The position numbers and the translations under genes were made by a program. Of a DNA stretch of 60,880 nucleotides, positions 43,954 to 52,456 are shown in pieces. The stretch's first letter is position 1. Each line of letters opens with the position of its first letter. The stretch is from Paenibacillus caui. Lineage in GTDB: Bacteria; Bacillota; Bacilli; Paenibacillales; Paenibacillaceae. Location of the stretch: NCBI RefSeq assembly GCF_019904135.1, contig NZ_JAIOGQ010000028.1, positions 1 through 60,880 of the forward strand, given 5' to 3'. The notes beneath the pieces were generated by a model that did not search any database, was not told the origin of the DNA, and worked only from the letters and a program-made list of their open reading frames with translations.

Positions 43954-44672
43954 GTCCGCTCGCTCCTATCGGCGAGCGATTCCGTCACCGCGGCGTAGAC
44001 AAGGCGGCCAATCCGGCCGCCGAGGTCGGTCGCCGTGCCCGCATATTTGTGCAGCGGCCCGCCGGCGCGGCTCTGGCTCACGGCGAGCATGACGGCATCG
44101 GTCGTCGTGCCCGTCGCGACTCCTCCGGTCTCGGGATCACGGATCCCGAGATCGGCCAATGCGGCGGCCTTCGCCTCCGTCGCCGTCATCAGAGCGTTCA
44201 CCATCGCCGCAGGCGTCAGGCGCCCGTTCACGGCGAGCATGATGTTGATCGTTCCCGGCACATAATCGGCCGGGAACGTCGTCCGCCTCACGCCCGCCTT
44301 CGCCCCGTTCCCGACCCCGGCCGTCACGCAGCACAGCACGCCGGCGCACTCATCCTGCTCTTCAAAAATCGAGGCGCGGTCCATCTTCACGGCGGTCAGC
44401 AGCCCCGCCGTCGTCTCCAGCGGATATCCCCATGCGTCCAGCAGCTCCCGGATGTCTCGCTCCGGATCGTCGCACCGGTAGAACTTGTCCACGTAAATGT
44501 TGACCATTGTACGGATCCGGACCATCCCCCCGCCAAATACGGCGCTGCCGACCGCTTCGGTCAGCTCCGGGAAATGCAGCGCAAGATGCCGCTCACCCCT
44601 CGTCACTTCCAGGCCCGGCCAAACCTCGGACGCGTATGCCTTTATAACTTGTTTCTCAAATGGCCTTGTCAC
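43950..44672 (-). CDS. cbiZ: Adenosylcobinamide amidohydrolase
   Basis: A 240-residue CbiZ-family enzyme that removes the aminopropanol tail from adenosylcobinamide to give adenosylcobyric acid, allowing salvage of incomplete or foreign corrinoids. GTINIMLAVNGRLTPAAMVNA and GTTTDAVMLAVSQS are the family signatures; LCCVTAGVGNGAKAG is also conserved. It starts with GTG 44672 directly after the cobD stop, preceded by GGAGGAA. Placement next to cbiB and cobU supports a salvage route. Confidence 0.93.
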   Translation of the reverse strand: MTRPFEKQVIKAYASEVWPGLEVTRGERHLALHFPELTEAVGSAVFGGGMVRIRTMVNIYVDKFYRCDDPERDIRELLDAWGYPLETTAGLLTAVKMDRASIFEEQDECAGVLCCVTAGVGNGAKAGVRRTTFPADYVPGTINIMLAVNGRLTPAAMVNALMTATEAKAAALADLGIRDPETGGVATGTTTDAVMLAVSQSRAGGPLHKYAGTATDLGGRIGRLVYAAVTESLADRSERT

Positions 44673-45764
44673 CTAACATTCCTCCTCAAGAACCGCCTTC
44701 ATGTCATGCAGCAGCCGGCCGTTCGCTGCGGCATCTTTAACGGCAACCCGGATATCGCGCTCGGTGAGTCCCGGATACATGGCGCAGCTGCGGACAAGCA
44801 CGCCCCTTCGGCCCAGAGCGTCCTGCACGGCTGCGACCGTTTGATGCTCCGGCAGTCTCACCAGCAGAAAATTGGCTTCACCAAGGCAAACGAAGCAGCC
44901 AAGACTCGCCAAGCCCTGCCGCAGCAAATCACGCTGCCCGGCAATCAGCCTGATTGTCTCCTCCTCGTACGCTTCATGCCTGCCGAGGCAAAATTCGCCC
45001 GCCAACAACGCCAGTCCGTTGACGCTCCAGGTCACCTGCTTATTCGCAAGGGACTGAATCAGCTCAGGATGGCCTATGCCGTAGCCCAGTCTGAGTCCAG
45101 GAATAGCGTAAAATTTTGTCATAGAGCGGATCAGCAGCACATGCCGATAGCGCTCCAGGTCCGAAAGCAGGCTCTGCCGCTGCTGCTTTGGAATAAAGTC
45201 TATAAAGGCTTCGTCCACAATCAGATGCGTTTGGCAGCGCTCCGCCGCTTCCGCTAAGCGGACCAGCTCACCCGCGGGATACTGCACGCCGTTCGGGTTG
45301 TTAGGCTGTCCAAGGAACAGGACGTCCACCTTTTGCATCAACGAAGCAATGTCTTCCTCCGCTGCCTTGTAATTATTCTCCGGATTCCCCCTCACCGACA
45401 TTACCGCAGCGCCAAACTTGCGCGACAATTCGGCATACTCCGAAAAGCACGGCTCCACAATGCCCACCAAACGCGGCGCAAGCGCAAGCAGAGCGAGCGC
45501 CATCACTTCGGCTGCCCCGTTTCCGATGATGAGCTGGCCGGTCCGCACATGCAGCCGGCTGCCCAGCAGCTCTTTCATTGCCCGGTGCCCGGGATCGGGA
45601 TAGCGGATGATGCTGCCCAGCTCTTCTTTTAGCAGAGCAAGCAGACCCGGAGGTGGACCGAGCGGGTTAATGTTTGCGCTGAAATCCAGAAAGGATTTGG
45701 GCGGAAGCCCATACCGTTTCGCGGCGGTTTCGATATCGCCGCCATGGCCGTATTTTTCAAGCAT
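44673..45764 (-). CDS. cobD: L-threonine-O-3-phosphate decarboxylase
   Basis: A 363-residue PLP enzyme of the aspartate aminotransferase fold that makes (R)-1-amino-2-propanol phosphate for the B12 linker. The PLP-Lys is in RSMTKFYAIPGLRLGYGIGH; FLGQPNNPNGVQYP and LIVDEAFIDF bind the cofactor. DFSANINPLGPP opens the protein. It is the first gene of the cobD-cbiZ-cbiB-cobC unit. No cobalamin riboswitch is seen in its 270-base upstream gap. Confidence 0.93.
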   Translation of the reverse strand: MLEKYGHGGDIETAAKRYGLPPKSFLDFSANINPLGPPPGLLALLKEELGSIIRYPDPGHRAMKELLGSRLHVRTGQLIIGNGAAEVMALALLALAPRLVGIVEPCFSEYAELSRKFGAAVMSVRGNPENNYKAAEEDIASLMQKVDVLFLGQPNNPNGVQYPAGELVRLAEAAERCQTHLIVDEAFIDFIPKQQRQSLLSDLERYRHVLLIRSMTKFYAIPGLRLGYGIGHPELIQSLANKQVTWSVNGLALLAGEFCLGRHEAYEEETIRLIAGQRDLLRQGLASLGCFVCLGEANFLLVRLPEHQTVAAVQDALGRRGVLVRSCAMYPGLTERDIRVAVKDAAANGRLLHDMKAVLEEEC

Positions 45765-46038
45765 GCAAAAAAGCTCCTCTATTCATATTTGTTCCTGAAT
45801 TAATATGTATCCTTCTGTGATTCCACCTGCACCGGCCCCCAAATTATGCGCCTGGCTGAACTGGCGTTCCCGTCGGGATGTGCCCCCATTATGGCTTACT
45901 CCGACTTTTTTCGTCAATATTGCCCGGGTAATTTTCGTCATTCTTCAGCATCTTCTTTGGTTTCCTGCTCGTTTGGTTTACAATAGTTAAGGGCGAGCCA
46001 ATCATCAAACTTTTGTCGCACGGGAGGGCATTTATATT

Positions 46039-47040
46039 ATGCTGTTTATTGATAATCAGGGCATCACGGATGCCTCGATCAACCTTGCCATTGAAGAATA
46101 TGCGTTAAGACATCTGCCTGTGGATGAGACTTATCTGCTGTTCTACATCAACGCTCCGTCCATCATCATCGGCAAGCATCAGAACACGATTGAAGAAATC
46201 AACGCCGAATATGTCAAGGAGCATGGCATTCAGGTCGTACGCCGTTTATCCGGGGGCGGGGCCGTCTATCACGATTTAGGCAACCTGAATTTCAGCTTTA
46301 TTACGAAAGACGACGGAGAGTCCTTCCATAACTTCCGCAAGTTTACCCAACCGGTGGTGGAAGCTCTGAAGCAGTTTGGCGTCAACGCCGAGCTCACCGG
46401 ACGTAACGACCTCCAGGTCGGAGAGCAAAAAATTTCCGGCAACGCCCAATTTTCCACAAGAGGCCGCATGTTCAGCCACGGCACGCTGATGTTTAATTTG
46501 AATCTGGATCACGTCCAGGCAGCCCTGAATGTCAATCCGGAAAAATTCAAATCCAAGAGCACCAAGTCGGTTCGCAGCCGCGTAGCCAATATCATTGATT
46601 TTATGGACAAGAAAATCACTATTGAAGAGTTCCGCAGCGAGCTCCTCCGTTATATTTTCGCGATGGAGCCAAACGCCGTTCCCCGCTATGAGCTGAAGGA
46701 GCAGGACTGGGCCAAAATCCATGAGATCTCCAACAACCGCTACAAACACTGGGATTGGAACTATGGCCTTTCTCCGGAATGCAATGTGAAGCACGCCCGC
46801 AAATTCCCGGTTGGCATCATTGATCTGCGGATGGATATCAAAGACGGTCATATCCAGGAAATCAAAATTTACGGCGACTTCTTCGGGGTAGGTGACGTAG
46901 CCGATATCGAAAACCGGCTGCGCGGTGTACGATATGAAGAAACAGCGGTTCGAAGCGGGCTGGCGGAAACCGATCTGAAGCATTACTTCGGCAATCTGGA
47001 AACGGACGACTTTATCGGTCTCGTTTTTCTGGAAGAATAG
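46039..47040 (+). CDS. lplJ: Lipoate--protein ligase
   Basis: A 333-residue ligase that activates free lipoate with ATP and transfers it to lipoyl domains. VVRRLSGGGAVYHDLGNLNF is the catalytic RRxSGGGxVxHD motif, NDLQVGEQKISGNAQ binds lipoate, and the C-terminal accessory domain is present (RKFPVGIIDLRMDIKDG), as in LplA/LplJ. A GGGAGGG RBS precedes it. The EamA-type exporter starts one base after its stop. Confidence 0.93.
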   Translation: MLFIDNQGITDASINLAIEEYALRHLPVDETYLLFYINAPSIIIGKHQNTIEEINAEYVKEHGIQVVRRLSGGGAVYHDLGNLNFSFITKDDGESFHNFRKFTQPVVEALKQFGVNAELTGRNDLQVGEQKISGNAQFSTRGRMFSHGTLMFNLNLDHVQAALNVNPEKFKSKSTKSVRSRVANIIDFMDKKITIEEFRSELLRYIFAMEPNAVPRYELKEQDWAKIHEISNNRYKHWDWNYGLSPECNVKHARKFPVGIIDLRMDIKDGHIQEIKIYGDFFGVGDVADIENRLRGVRYEETAVRSGLAETDLKHYFGNLETDDFIGLVFLEE

Positions 47041-47041
47041 C

Positions 47042-47980
47042 ATGAACCGTTCACGACTTGCAGATCTAAGTCTGCTGGCCGTCGCCTTGATGTGGGGGTG
47101 TACGTTTCTCATCGTTCAGCACGCCGTTCATGCGCTTCCGCCGCTTATGTTCAATGCTGTACGCTTTATCGGCGCTTCAGTCCTGCTTGCCATGATCATC
47201 ACGCTCTTTTACCGGAAACAGTGGCTGAACATCAGCTGGCGGATGGCCGGGCACGGACTGCTGCTTGGACTGCTGCTGTTTGCGGGCTATGGCCTCCAGA
47301 CGATGGGACTTTTGTATACGACGACTTCAAATGCCGGGTTTATCACCGGATTGTCCGTCATCCTTGTGCCGTTCCTGTCGATGTTCCTGTTTCGCAGCAA
47401 ACTGTCCAAATCCATTTGGATCAGCGCCGCGCTTGCCGCAGCAGGCTTGTACTTGCTGACCTTCAGCAGCGGCGGCATGTCGCTGGGTAAAGGGGACGCC
47501 CTCATCCTGCTGTGCGCCATCGCATTTGCCCTGCATATCGGCTTTACCGGCGTATTTGCGCCGCGTTATCCCGCATTGCCTTTGGCTGCCCTGCAGCTTG
47601 GCGCCACCGGGCTCTTCAGCCTCGCTGCCTCGCTTGCTTTTGAAGCCACAGGCTCTGCCGGTGAACTCACCCACACGATTCTGCTTCCTAAGGTGTTTTA
47701 CGCGCTGCTCATTTCAATCGGCCCTACGAGCGCATTCGCCTTCTGGATCCAGACAGTTGCGCAGCAGCACACGACTCCTGCCAGAGTGGCCGTTATATTT
47801 GCGATGGAGCCTGTATTTGCCGCCGCAACCGGCGTTATTTTCGCGGGTGAACAGCTCGGCTGGATTGCGCTGCTCGGCTGCGCGTCCATTTTGGCGGGAA
47901 TACTTCTGTCCGAGCTGAATCCGGGGGAGACGTCCAGGCAGTCCCCGCGTTCAACCAAATTACAAGAGACAAGTTCGTAG
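47042..47980 (+). CDS. EamA/DMT-family transporter
   Basis: A 312-residue inner-membrane protein with ten helices in two EamA halves (LSLLAVALMWGCTFLIVQHA; YALLISIGPTSAFAFWIQTV, EPVFAAATGVIFAGEQLGWI). DMT members export amino acids, cofactors or drugs; the substrate is unknown. It is translationally coupled to lplJ (one-base gap), which only hints at a lipoate or lipid-related role. The tail is polar. Confidence 0.88.
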   Translation: MNRSRLADLSLLAVALMWGCTFLIVQHAVHALPPLMFNAVRFIGASVLLAMIITLFYRKQWLNISWRMAGHGLLLGLLLFAGYGLQTMGLLYTTTSNAGFITGLSVILVPFLSMFLFRSKLSKSIWISAALAAAGLYLLTFSSGGMSLGKGDALILLCAIAFALHIGFTGVFAPRYPALPLAALQLGATGLFSLAASLAFEATGSAGELTHTILLPKVFYALLISIGPTSAFAFWIQTVAQQHTTPARVAVIFAMEPVFAAATGVIFAGEQLGWIALLGCASILAGILLSELNPGETSRQSPRSTKLQETSS

Positions 47981-48023
47981 GCAGCCTGCTGCTGCCCTGC
48001 GAGCCACAAAAGGAGAGAAACCG

Positions 48024-48824
48024 ATGTACAAACTGATGGCTATCGATATCGACGACACGCTCATTAATGATGACAAGGAGGTTACCCCTGGCGTACAGGA
48101 GGCTTTGGAGAAAGCTGTTGCTGCCGGCGTTGTCGTCACCTTGGCGACCGGCCGGGCTTACGCTTCCGCGCAGGCAATTGCCCGCCAAACCGGGCTTAAT
48201 GTTCCGATTATTACTTACCAGGGAGCTTTGGTTAAAAACCTGCTGGATGAAAAGGTTCTTTACGAACGCTACGTTCCCCTGGATGCGGCCAAAAAGCTGT
48301 ACCAATACTGCATAGAGCACAACCTGCATCTGCAAACCTATGTCGATGACAAGCTTTACGCCCGCGAAGAGAATCAGAAGCTGATCGATTACGTGGGTCT
48401 GAATAAAACCAGATATTATATTGAGCCAGACTTTGAAAAAATGATTGCCCTCCCAACCCCCAAGTTTCTCATTATTGACGAGCCTGACTATCTGGACGAA
48501 ATCGCTCCGGTTCTGCGGGAGTTGCTTGGAGACGGCGTTCACATTACGAAATCAAAACCTCATTTTCTCGAAATTATGCATAAGGAAGGCACCAAAGGTA
48601 TAGCCCTCGAGTTTCTCGCCAAGCATTTCGGCTGCGAAATGTCCGAAACGATTGCCATCGGGGACTCCTGGAACGACCATGAAATGCTGGAAGCCGCAGG
48701 CCTTGGCGTAGCCATGGGCAATGCAATCGCTCCGCTCAAGGAAATCGCCGGCTACGTTACCGCTTCGAATAACGAGGACGGCGTGAAGCAGGTCATCGAC
48801 AAATTTATTCTCGGCCAGGAATAA
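48024..48824 (+). CDS. Cof-type HAD-IIB phosphatase
   Basis: A 266-residue Cof/YidA-like hydrolase. Motif I MAIDIDDTLIND contains the nucleophile Asp8 and Asp10; motif II ATGRAY; motif IV GDSWNDHEMLEAAG binds Mg2+. The cap is the IIB type. These enzymes dephosphorylate sugar phosphates or cofactors such as FMN and PLP. AAAGGAGAG precedes the ATG. It ends at a terminator. Confidence 0.92.
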   Translation: MYKLMAIDIDDTLINDDKEVTPGVQEALEKAVAAGVVVTLATGRAYASAQAIARQTGLNVPIITYQGALVKNLLDEKVLYERYVPLDAAKKLYQYCIEHNLHLQTYVDDKLYAREENQKLIDYVGLNKTRYYIEPDFEKMIALPTPKFLIIDEPDYLDEIAPVLRELLGDGVHITKSKPHFLEIMHKEGTKGIALEFLAKHFGCEMSETIAIGDSWNDHEMLEAAGLGVAMGNAIAPLKEIAGYVTASNNEDGVKQVIDKFILGQE

Positions 48825-48854
48825 GACAGTTTGACAAAATACTTCCGAACTGAA

Positions 48855-48901
48855 AACAATCCCTCCTTCGTGGGCCCTTAGTCCATCCGGGAGGGATTGT
48901 T
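48855..48901. terminator. Bidirectional terminator after the HAD gene
   Basis: AACAATCCCTCC (48855-48866) and GGAGGGATTGTT (48890-48901) pair perfectly, flanked by T-rich and A-rich ends, between two converging genes. Confidence 0.82.
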
Positions 48902-48905
48902 CTAT

Positions 48906-49694
48906 TTAAGCTTCCTGAGACAAAGCCGCTTTCATTCCCGGTACTGCGATCTGCACTCCGGCGGGCAGCCCGTATTCCTTCTTGATGTCGATGTCATGGG
49001 ACATATGTGTGAAAATCGTTGCTCCAGGCTGCACTTCCCGAATCAGTTCCAGCGCTTCCGTCATGTCATAGACGGACCGGGTCGAGAATTCGGCATGTTC
49101 TTTGTAAAAGCTTGTCCCCAGCACAAGCAAGTCAGCTGCAAAGAGAGGCTGCTTCTGCTGGGGAGTGAGTGCGATGGAGTCCGAACAATAGACCCAGGCG
49201 AAGCCCGGCTTCGCAAGGCGGTAGGCGTAAGCATAGCCGTTCTTCCCGTGATTGACCTTCCAGCCCCGAATCTCCCAGCCGGCCAGCTTAACGCCTTGAT
49301 CCAGCGGGTGAAGGTGGGCGTTTCTTTCCAGCCAAGGGAACTGCCGGAGAATGGTGTCAATGACTTCCTGCGGAGCATATAAGCTTCCTTTTCGTTCCAG
49401 CCAGCGGCAAGCATCTGCCCATTCAGGCAGTCCGCCGATATGATCGAAGTGCGCGTGTGTAATTACGATATGCTGGATAAAGGTCAGTCTGGCCCGCTCC
49501 ATCTGGGTCCGCCAATCCGGACCGCAATCGATCAGGAATTCTCCCTGCTCTCCACTAACATATACCGATGAACGCAAACGGCGGTTCAGCCCTTCCTTCC
49601 TGGCCTCCTCACAGACAGAGCATTTGCAGTAAACTCTGGGTACCCCCATCGCATCTCCTGTTCCCCAAAACCACAATTGATCCGTATTTCCCAT
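48906..49694 (-). CDS. MBL-fold hydrolase, PhnP-like
   Basis: A 262-residue metallo-beta-lactamase-fold hydrolase. VITHAHFDHIGGLPEW is the HxHxDH metal motif; ligand His residues also occur in VNHGKNGY and FTHMSHD. A CKCSVCEEARKE segment near residue 24 is the zinc-Cys site of PhnP-type cyclic phosphodiesterases. The natural substrate is unknown: no phn gene is nearby. It lies alone between terminators. Confidence 0.85.
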   Translation of the reverse strand: MGNTDQLWFWGTGDAMGVPRVYCKCSVCEEARKEGLNRRLRSSVYVSGEQGEFLIDCGPDWRTQMERARLTFIQHIVITHAHFDHIGGLPEWADACRWLERKGSLYAPQEVIDTILRQFPWLERNAHLHPLDQGVKLAGWEIRGWKVNHGKNGYAYAYRLAKPGFAWVYCSDSIALTPQQKQPLFAADLLVLGTSFYKEHAEFSTRSVYDMTEALELIREVQPGATIFTHMSHDIDIKKEYGLPAGVQIAVPGMKAALSQEA

Positions 49695-49779
49695 GGCGCT
49701 TCTGCACTCCTCTTCTTGGTAATCTACTTTTCACCATAGCAAAAGAAAACGCCTTCTATCAACATTTCCCGCGCAAAAA

Positions 49780-49815
49780 GCCCGGTCCTGCCGAATGCTT
49801 CGGCAGAAACCGGGC
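49780..49815 (-). terminator. Terminator after cysA
   Basis: GCCCGGT-CTGCCGAA (49780-49795) pairs with TTCGGCAG-ACCGGGC (49799-49815), followed on the minus strand by TTTTTGCGC. Confidence 0.82.
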
Positions 49816-49847
49816 CCAAAATGGCCGGGATTCCGTCTTCCTTAGGT

Positions 49848-50909
49848 TTAAATAATGACAGGCAGCGGGTCATTCTTCAACCGGTTCTCGACGACCCTGC
49901 TCTCCTCGTCCCCAAATAGATAGGCCCGGTGTATCAAGACGCGAACGGGATCACCAGGCTTCAGCGTTTCTTTTTCCAGCGACCGGTAGGTGGCCAGCCT
50001 GCGGCCTTTTACTTCCACCTCGACAAGCCATTCGCTTCCCCGGAAATGGATATGCTTAATTGTTCCGGATTCCGTTGCGGACAGCAATCTGAACTCGTTC
50101 TCCCGGCCCGCTTCAATATATTCCGGACGGATCAACGCCTTCGTCCCTGGCTTGCCCGCTTCTTCGAACCCTTTGAGTTCATGAGCGTCCTCCACCAGAG
50201 TCGATTCACCCACAAATGTGGCGACAAAAGGCGTGCTCGGCTGATTGTAGATCTCCCAAGGGGTTCCCTTCTGCTCCAGACGGCCTTGGTTAATGATCAT
50301 AATTTCATCCGCGACCTCGATCGCCTCTTCCTGGTCGTGCGTGACGAAAATGGAGGTAATCCCTACCTCTTCGATCAGTTCGCGCAGCCAGGTCCGCAGC
50401 TCCTGACGGATTTTGGCGTCAATGGCCGCAAAAGGTTCGTCAAGCAGCAGCAGCTGCGGATAGGGAGCCAGCGCCCGGGCAAAAGCAACACGCTGGCGCT
50501 GACCGCCCGACAGCTGGTGAGGGTAACGCTTTTCAAATCCTTTAAGACCTGTCAGCTCAACCAGCTCCATCACCCTGTCTCTGATTTCCGCTTTGGGGCT
50601 TTTCTTTATTTTCAGTCCAAACGCAATATTGTCAAAAACCGTCATATGCTTAAACAGGGCATAGCTCTGGAATACAAATCCGATGCCGCGATCTTGTGGA
50701 GAAAGCCGGTTGACACGCTCGCCGTGGAACAGAATATCTCCGCTGTCCGGCTGCTCCAGACCGGCCAGCATGCGCAAAATGGAGGTTTTTCCGCCGCCGC
50801 TCGGTCCGAGCAGACCAATCAGCTTTCCTTTTTCAATACTGAAATTTACATCCTTTACGGCATGAAAGTCACCGAAGTGCTTATCCAAATGCTGTACTTC
50901 GACATGCAT
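49848..50909 (-). CDS. cysA: Sulfate/thiosulfate-type ABC transporter ATP-binding protein
   Basis: A 353-residue ATPase of the CysA/CymA class. Walker A GPSGGGKTSILRML, signature LSGGQRQRVAFARAL, Walker B LLLLDEPFAAIDAKIR, switch His FVTHDQEEAIE, then a regulatory TOBE-like domain (IRPEYIEAG, HFRGSEWLVEVEVKGRRLA). The AIDAKIRQELR variant is typical of CysA. No permease or binding protein is beside it, so it must serve a transporter encoded elsewhere. The start is ATG 50909; an in-frame GTG 50921 is possible. Confidence 0.88.
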   Translation of the reverse strand: MHVEVQHLDKHFGDFHAVKDVNFSIEKGKLIGLLGPSGGGKTSILRMLAGLEQPDSGDILFHGERVNRLSPQDRGIGFVFQSYALFKHMTVFDNIAFGLKIKKSPKAEIRDRVMELVELTGLKGFEKRYPHQLSGGQRQRVAFARALAPYPQLLLLDEPFAAIDAKIRQELRTWLRELIEEVGITSIFVTHDQEEAIEVADEIMIINQGRLEQKGTPWEIYNQPSTPFVATFVGESTLVEDAHELKGFEEAGKPGTKALIRPEYIEAGRENEFRLLSATESGTIKHIHFRGSEWLVEVEVKGRRLATYRSLEKETLKPGDPVRVLIHRAYLFGDEESRVVENRLKNDPLPVII

Positions 50910-51038
50910 CCCAGAACTCACCCTTTCTATAAAGCCATCGATTTATAAATTAATCTTATCAATATACTATGATTTAAAGCTACTTTACCAAACTAAAATA
51001 TGTCCGTCAACTTCCATTCTTGACCGTTTTTGATGAAA

Positions 51039-51431
51039 TTATTTATATCTCTTTGAATATATAAACTCTGTAATCGGAAGGGTAACAAATGTAAGTCCGA
51101 CCACAATAAGCAAAGGAAAATTCTTAATATCATTCAAATTCGTTACACCTTCAGAAATGAACAGAATTAACCCCGCCAAAATCATTAACACAAAATACCC
51201 GATCTTTGCACTCTGAGTTTCAATATGCCTGTCTAATTCGTCTTTCTTTCCACCGCCTTCATGGTCCCCCCAATTAAGCCAATTTAAAAAATAGGATAAG
51301 GCAAGAAAACTAAAGAATATCGAACTTCCATCTATAGTCTCAAATCTCACCCATCTGTATAGAGTCCATCCAACCAACGTACAAAAAACGACAAAGGTTA
51401 ATACAGCAATGGCTTTTTTTGTATTATTCAT
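51039..51431 (-). CDS. Small membrane protein paired with an XRE regulator
   Basis: A 130-residue integral membrane protein with four hydrophobic segments ([60 protein letters not shown]) and a charged loop ([15 protein letters not shown]). Its ATG lies inside the XRE gene's last codons (8-base overlap), so the two are translationally coupled. XRE plus small multi-helix membrane protein pairs occur widely in Bacillales, with unknown function. It is AT-rich compared with its neighbours. Confidence 0.8.
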   Translation of the reverse strand: MNNTKKAIAVLTFVVFCTLVGWTLYRWVRFETIDGSSIFFSFLALSYFLNWLNWGDHEGGGKKDELDRHIETQSAKIGYFVLMILAGLILFISEGVTNLNDIKNFPLLIVVGLTFVTLPITEFIYSKRYK

Positions 51432-51639
51432 TCCTTTTTCCTCCATTCTCGAAATGTATAAATAAATCCTCCATTGTCGTCCCTAACTTTTTGGCAATAT
51501 CAAATGCTAACTGTAAACTTGGATCATATTTGTTGTTCTCGATAGCGTTAATCGTTTGCCTGCTTACATTACATAGTTCTGCTAATTTGCCTTGTGAGAG
51601 ATTATTTTTTTCTCTGTATTCCTTAATTCTATTTTCCAT
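51424..51639 (-). CDS. XRE-family DNA-binding regulator
   Basis: A 71-residue regulator of the Cro/CI type: [20 protein letters not shown] then [20 protein letters not shown] is a complete helix-turn-helix of the SinR/ImmR small class. I chose ATG 51639 because GAGGTGG lies at RBS distance; a GTG 12 bases upstream would share that RBS. It probably represses its own promoter through the operator at 51661-51684. First gene of a two-gene unit with the membrane protein. Confidence 0.9.
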   Translation of the reverse strand: MENRIKEYREKNNLSQGKLAELCNVSRQTINAIENNKYDPSLQLAFDIAKKLGTTMEDLFIHFENGGKRNE

Positions 51640-51660
51640 TCCATCTGCCACCTCTACGTA

Positions 51661-51715
51661 AGGTGTAAAATAATCTTTACACCTATATGATAAAATAAGA
51701 CAAAAAAGGTGTCAA
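51661..51715 (-). promoter_or_regulatory. Promoter and operator of the XRE/membrane operon
   Basis: Minus strand TTGACA (51710-51715), 17-base spacer, TATCAT (51687-51692). The inverted repeat AGGTGTAAA (51661-51669)/TTTACACCT (51676-51684) covers the predicted start, ideal for autorepression. Confidence 0.72.
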
Positions 51716-51745
51716 ACATATTTGACACCTTTTTTGTCTTATTTT
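51692..51745. repeat. 25-bp perfect inverted repeat with terminator-like T tracts
   Basis: Arms 51692-51716 and 51721-51745 are fully complementary around a 4-base loop. The -35 of the XRE promoter lies in one arm. The GGTGTCA core echoes the GGTGTAAA of the adjacent operator. It can act as a terminator and as a second regulator site. Confidence 0.85.
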
Positions 51746-51862
51746 ACTTTATAAATTCTACTTCTACAAAATCTAAACTTCGCACTATTATTTCAACGTT
51801 TTAAAGAGTTTTAGTTATGATAGTGTAATGCAATAAAGCATCATCCTAAAAATAAAAACGCC

Positions 51863-52453
51863 CTACTTCACGGCATTTGCATTGCTTAAAAATTTGACAT
51901 GGGCAATTGCAGACGGCATAATTTCATCGAAACTTACCCGACCTTGAATGTAGTATGAAATGAAACCATGTAAACCGAGGAACATGCTGAGCGGAAGTGA
52001 CAAGTTGTTTTCTTGCGGATGCTGCTCTTCCTTCAAATATTTGCGGACAATCGAAGCAAAACGTTCATAGCACTTTGTTTGCTCGGTCCGGCAGTAAGCC
52101 AAAATTTCCTCATCCCGCAGCATAAACATGATTTCATACTGATGAGGATGATCAAGCCCAAACTTGATGAATTCGAGCATAAGCTGTTCAACCCGCGTCA
52201 AACCTTCTACAGGCGGGCGGTTCATCACCTGCTCAAACAGCATGGCAACATGATGAAAGTCCTGAACGACAATTGCATAGAACAATTCGGCTTTCTCTTT
52301 GAAATGATAATACAAAGAACCGTGGCTGTAGCCCAAATGCTGCCCGATGCTGCGCATCGAAATCGCCCTGTAGCCTTTCGTAATAAACAAATGCCTTGCG
52401 GCATCCATTATCCTCTCTCTCGACAATTCATGCTCTACTGCTCTTCTGGCCAT
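51863..52453 (-). CDS. TetR/AcrR family regulator
   Basis: A 196-residue regulator with HTH AISMRSIGQHLGYSHGSLYY (about residues 29-48) then HFKEKAELFYAI; the rest is the ligand domain, including a WHG-like LGLHGFISYYIQG segment. It starts 3 bases after the yigZ-type gene's stop, with AAGGAGAATA as RBS, so both form one unit. Target and ligand unknown. Confidence 0.9.
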   Translation of the reverse strand: MARRAVEHELSRERIMDAARHLFITKGYRAISMRSIGQHLGYSHGSLYYHFKEKAELFYAIVVQDFHHVAMLFEQVMNRPPVEGLTRVEQLMLEFIKFGLDHPHQYEIMFMLRDEEILAYCRTEQTKCYERFASIVRKYLKEEQHPQENNLSLPLSMFLGLHGFISYYIQGRVSFDEIMPSAIAHVKFLSNANAVK

Positions 52454-52456
52454 ATC

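Noticed and set aside
45765..46038. Second cobalamin riboswitch before cobD
   Set aside because: No B12 box (AGCCAGGAGACCTGCC-like) or GGTGCNAT core in the right order.
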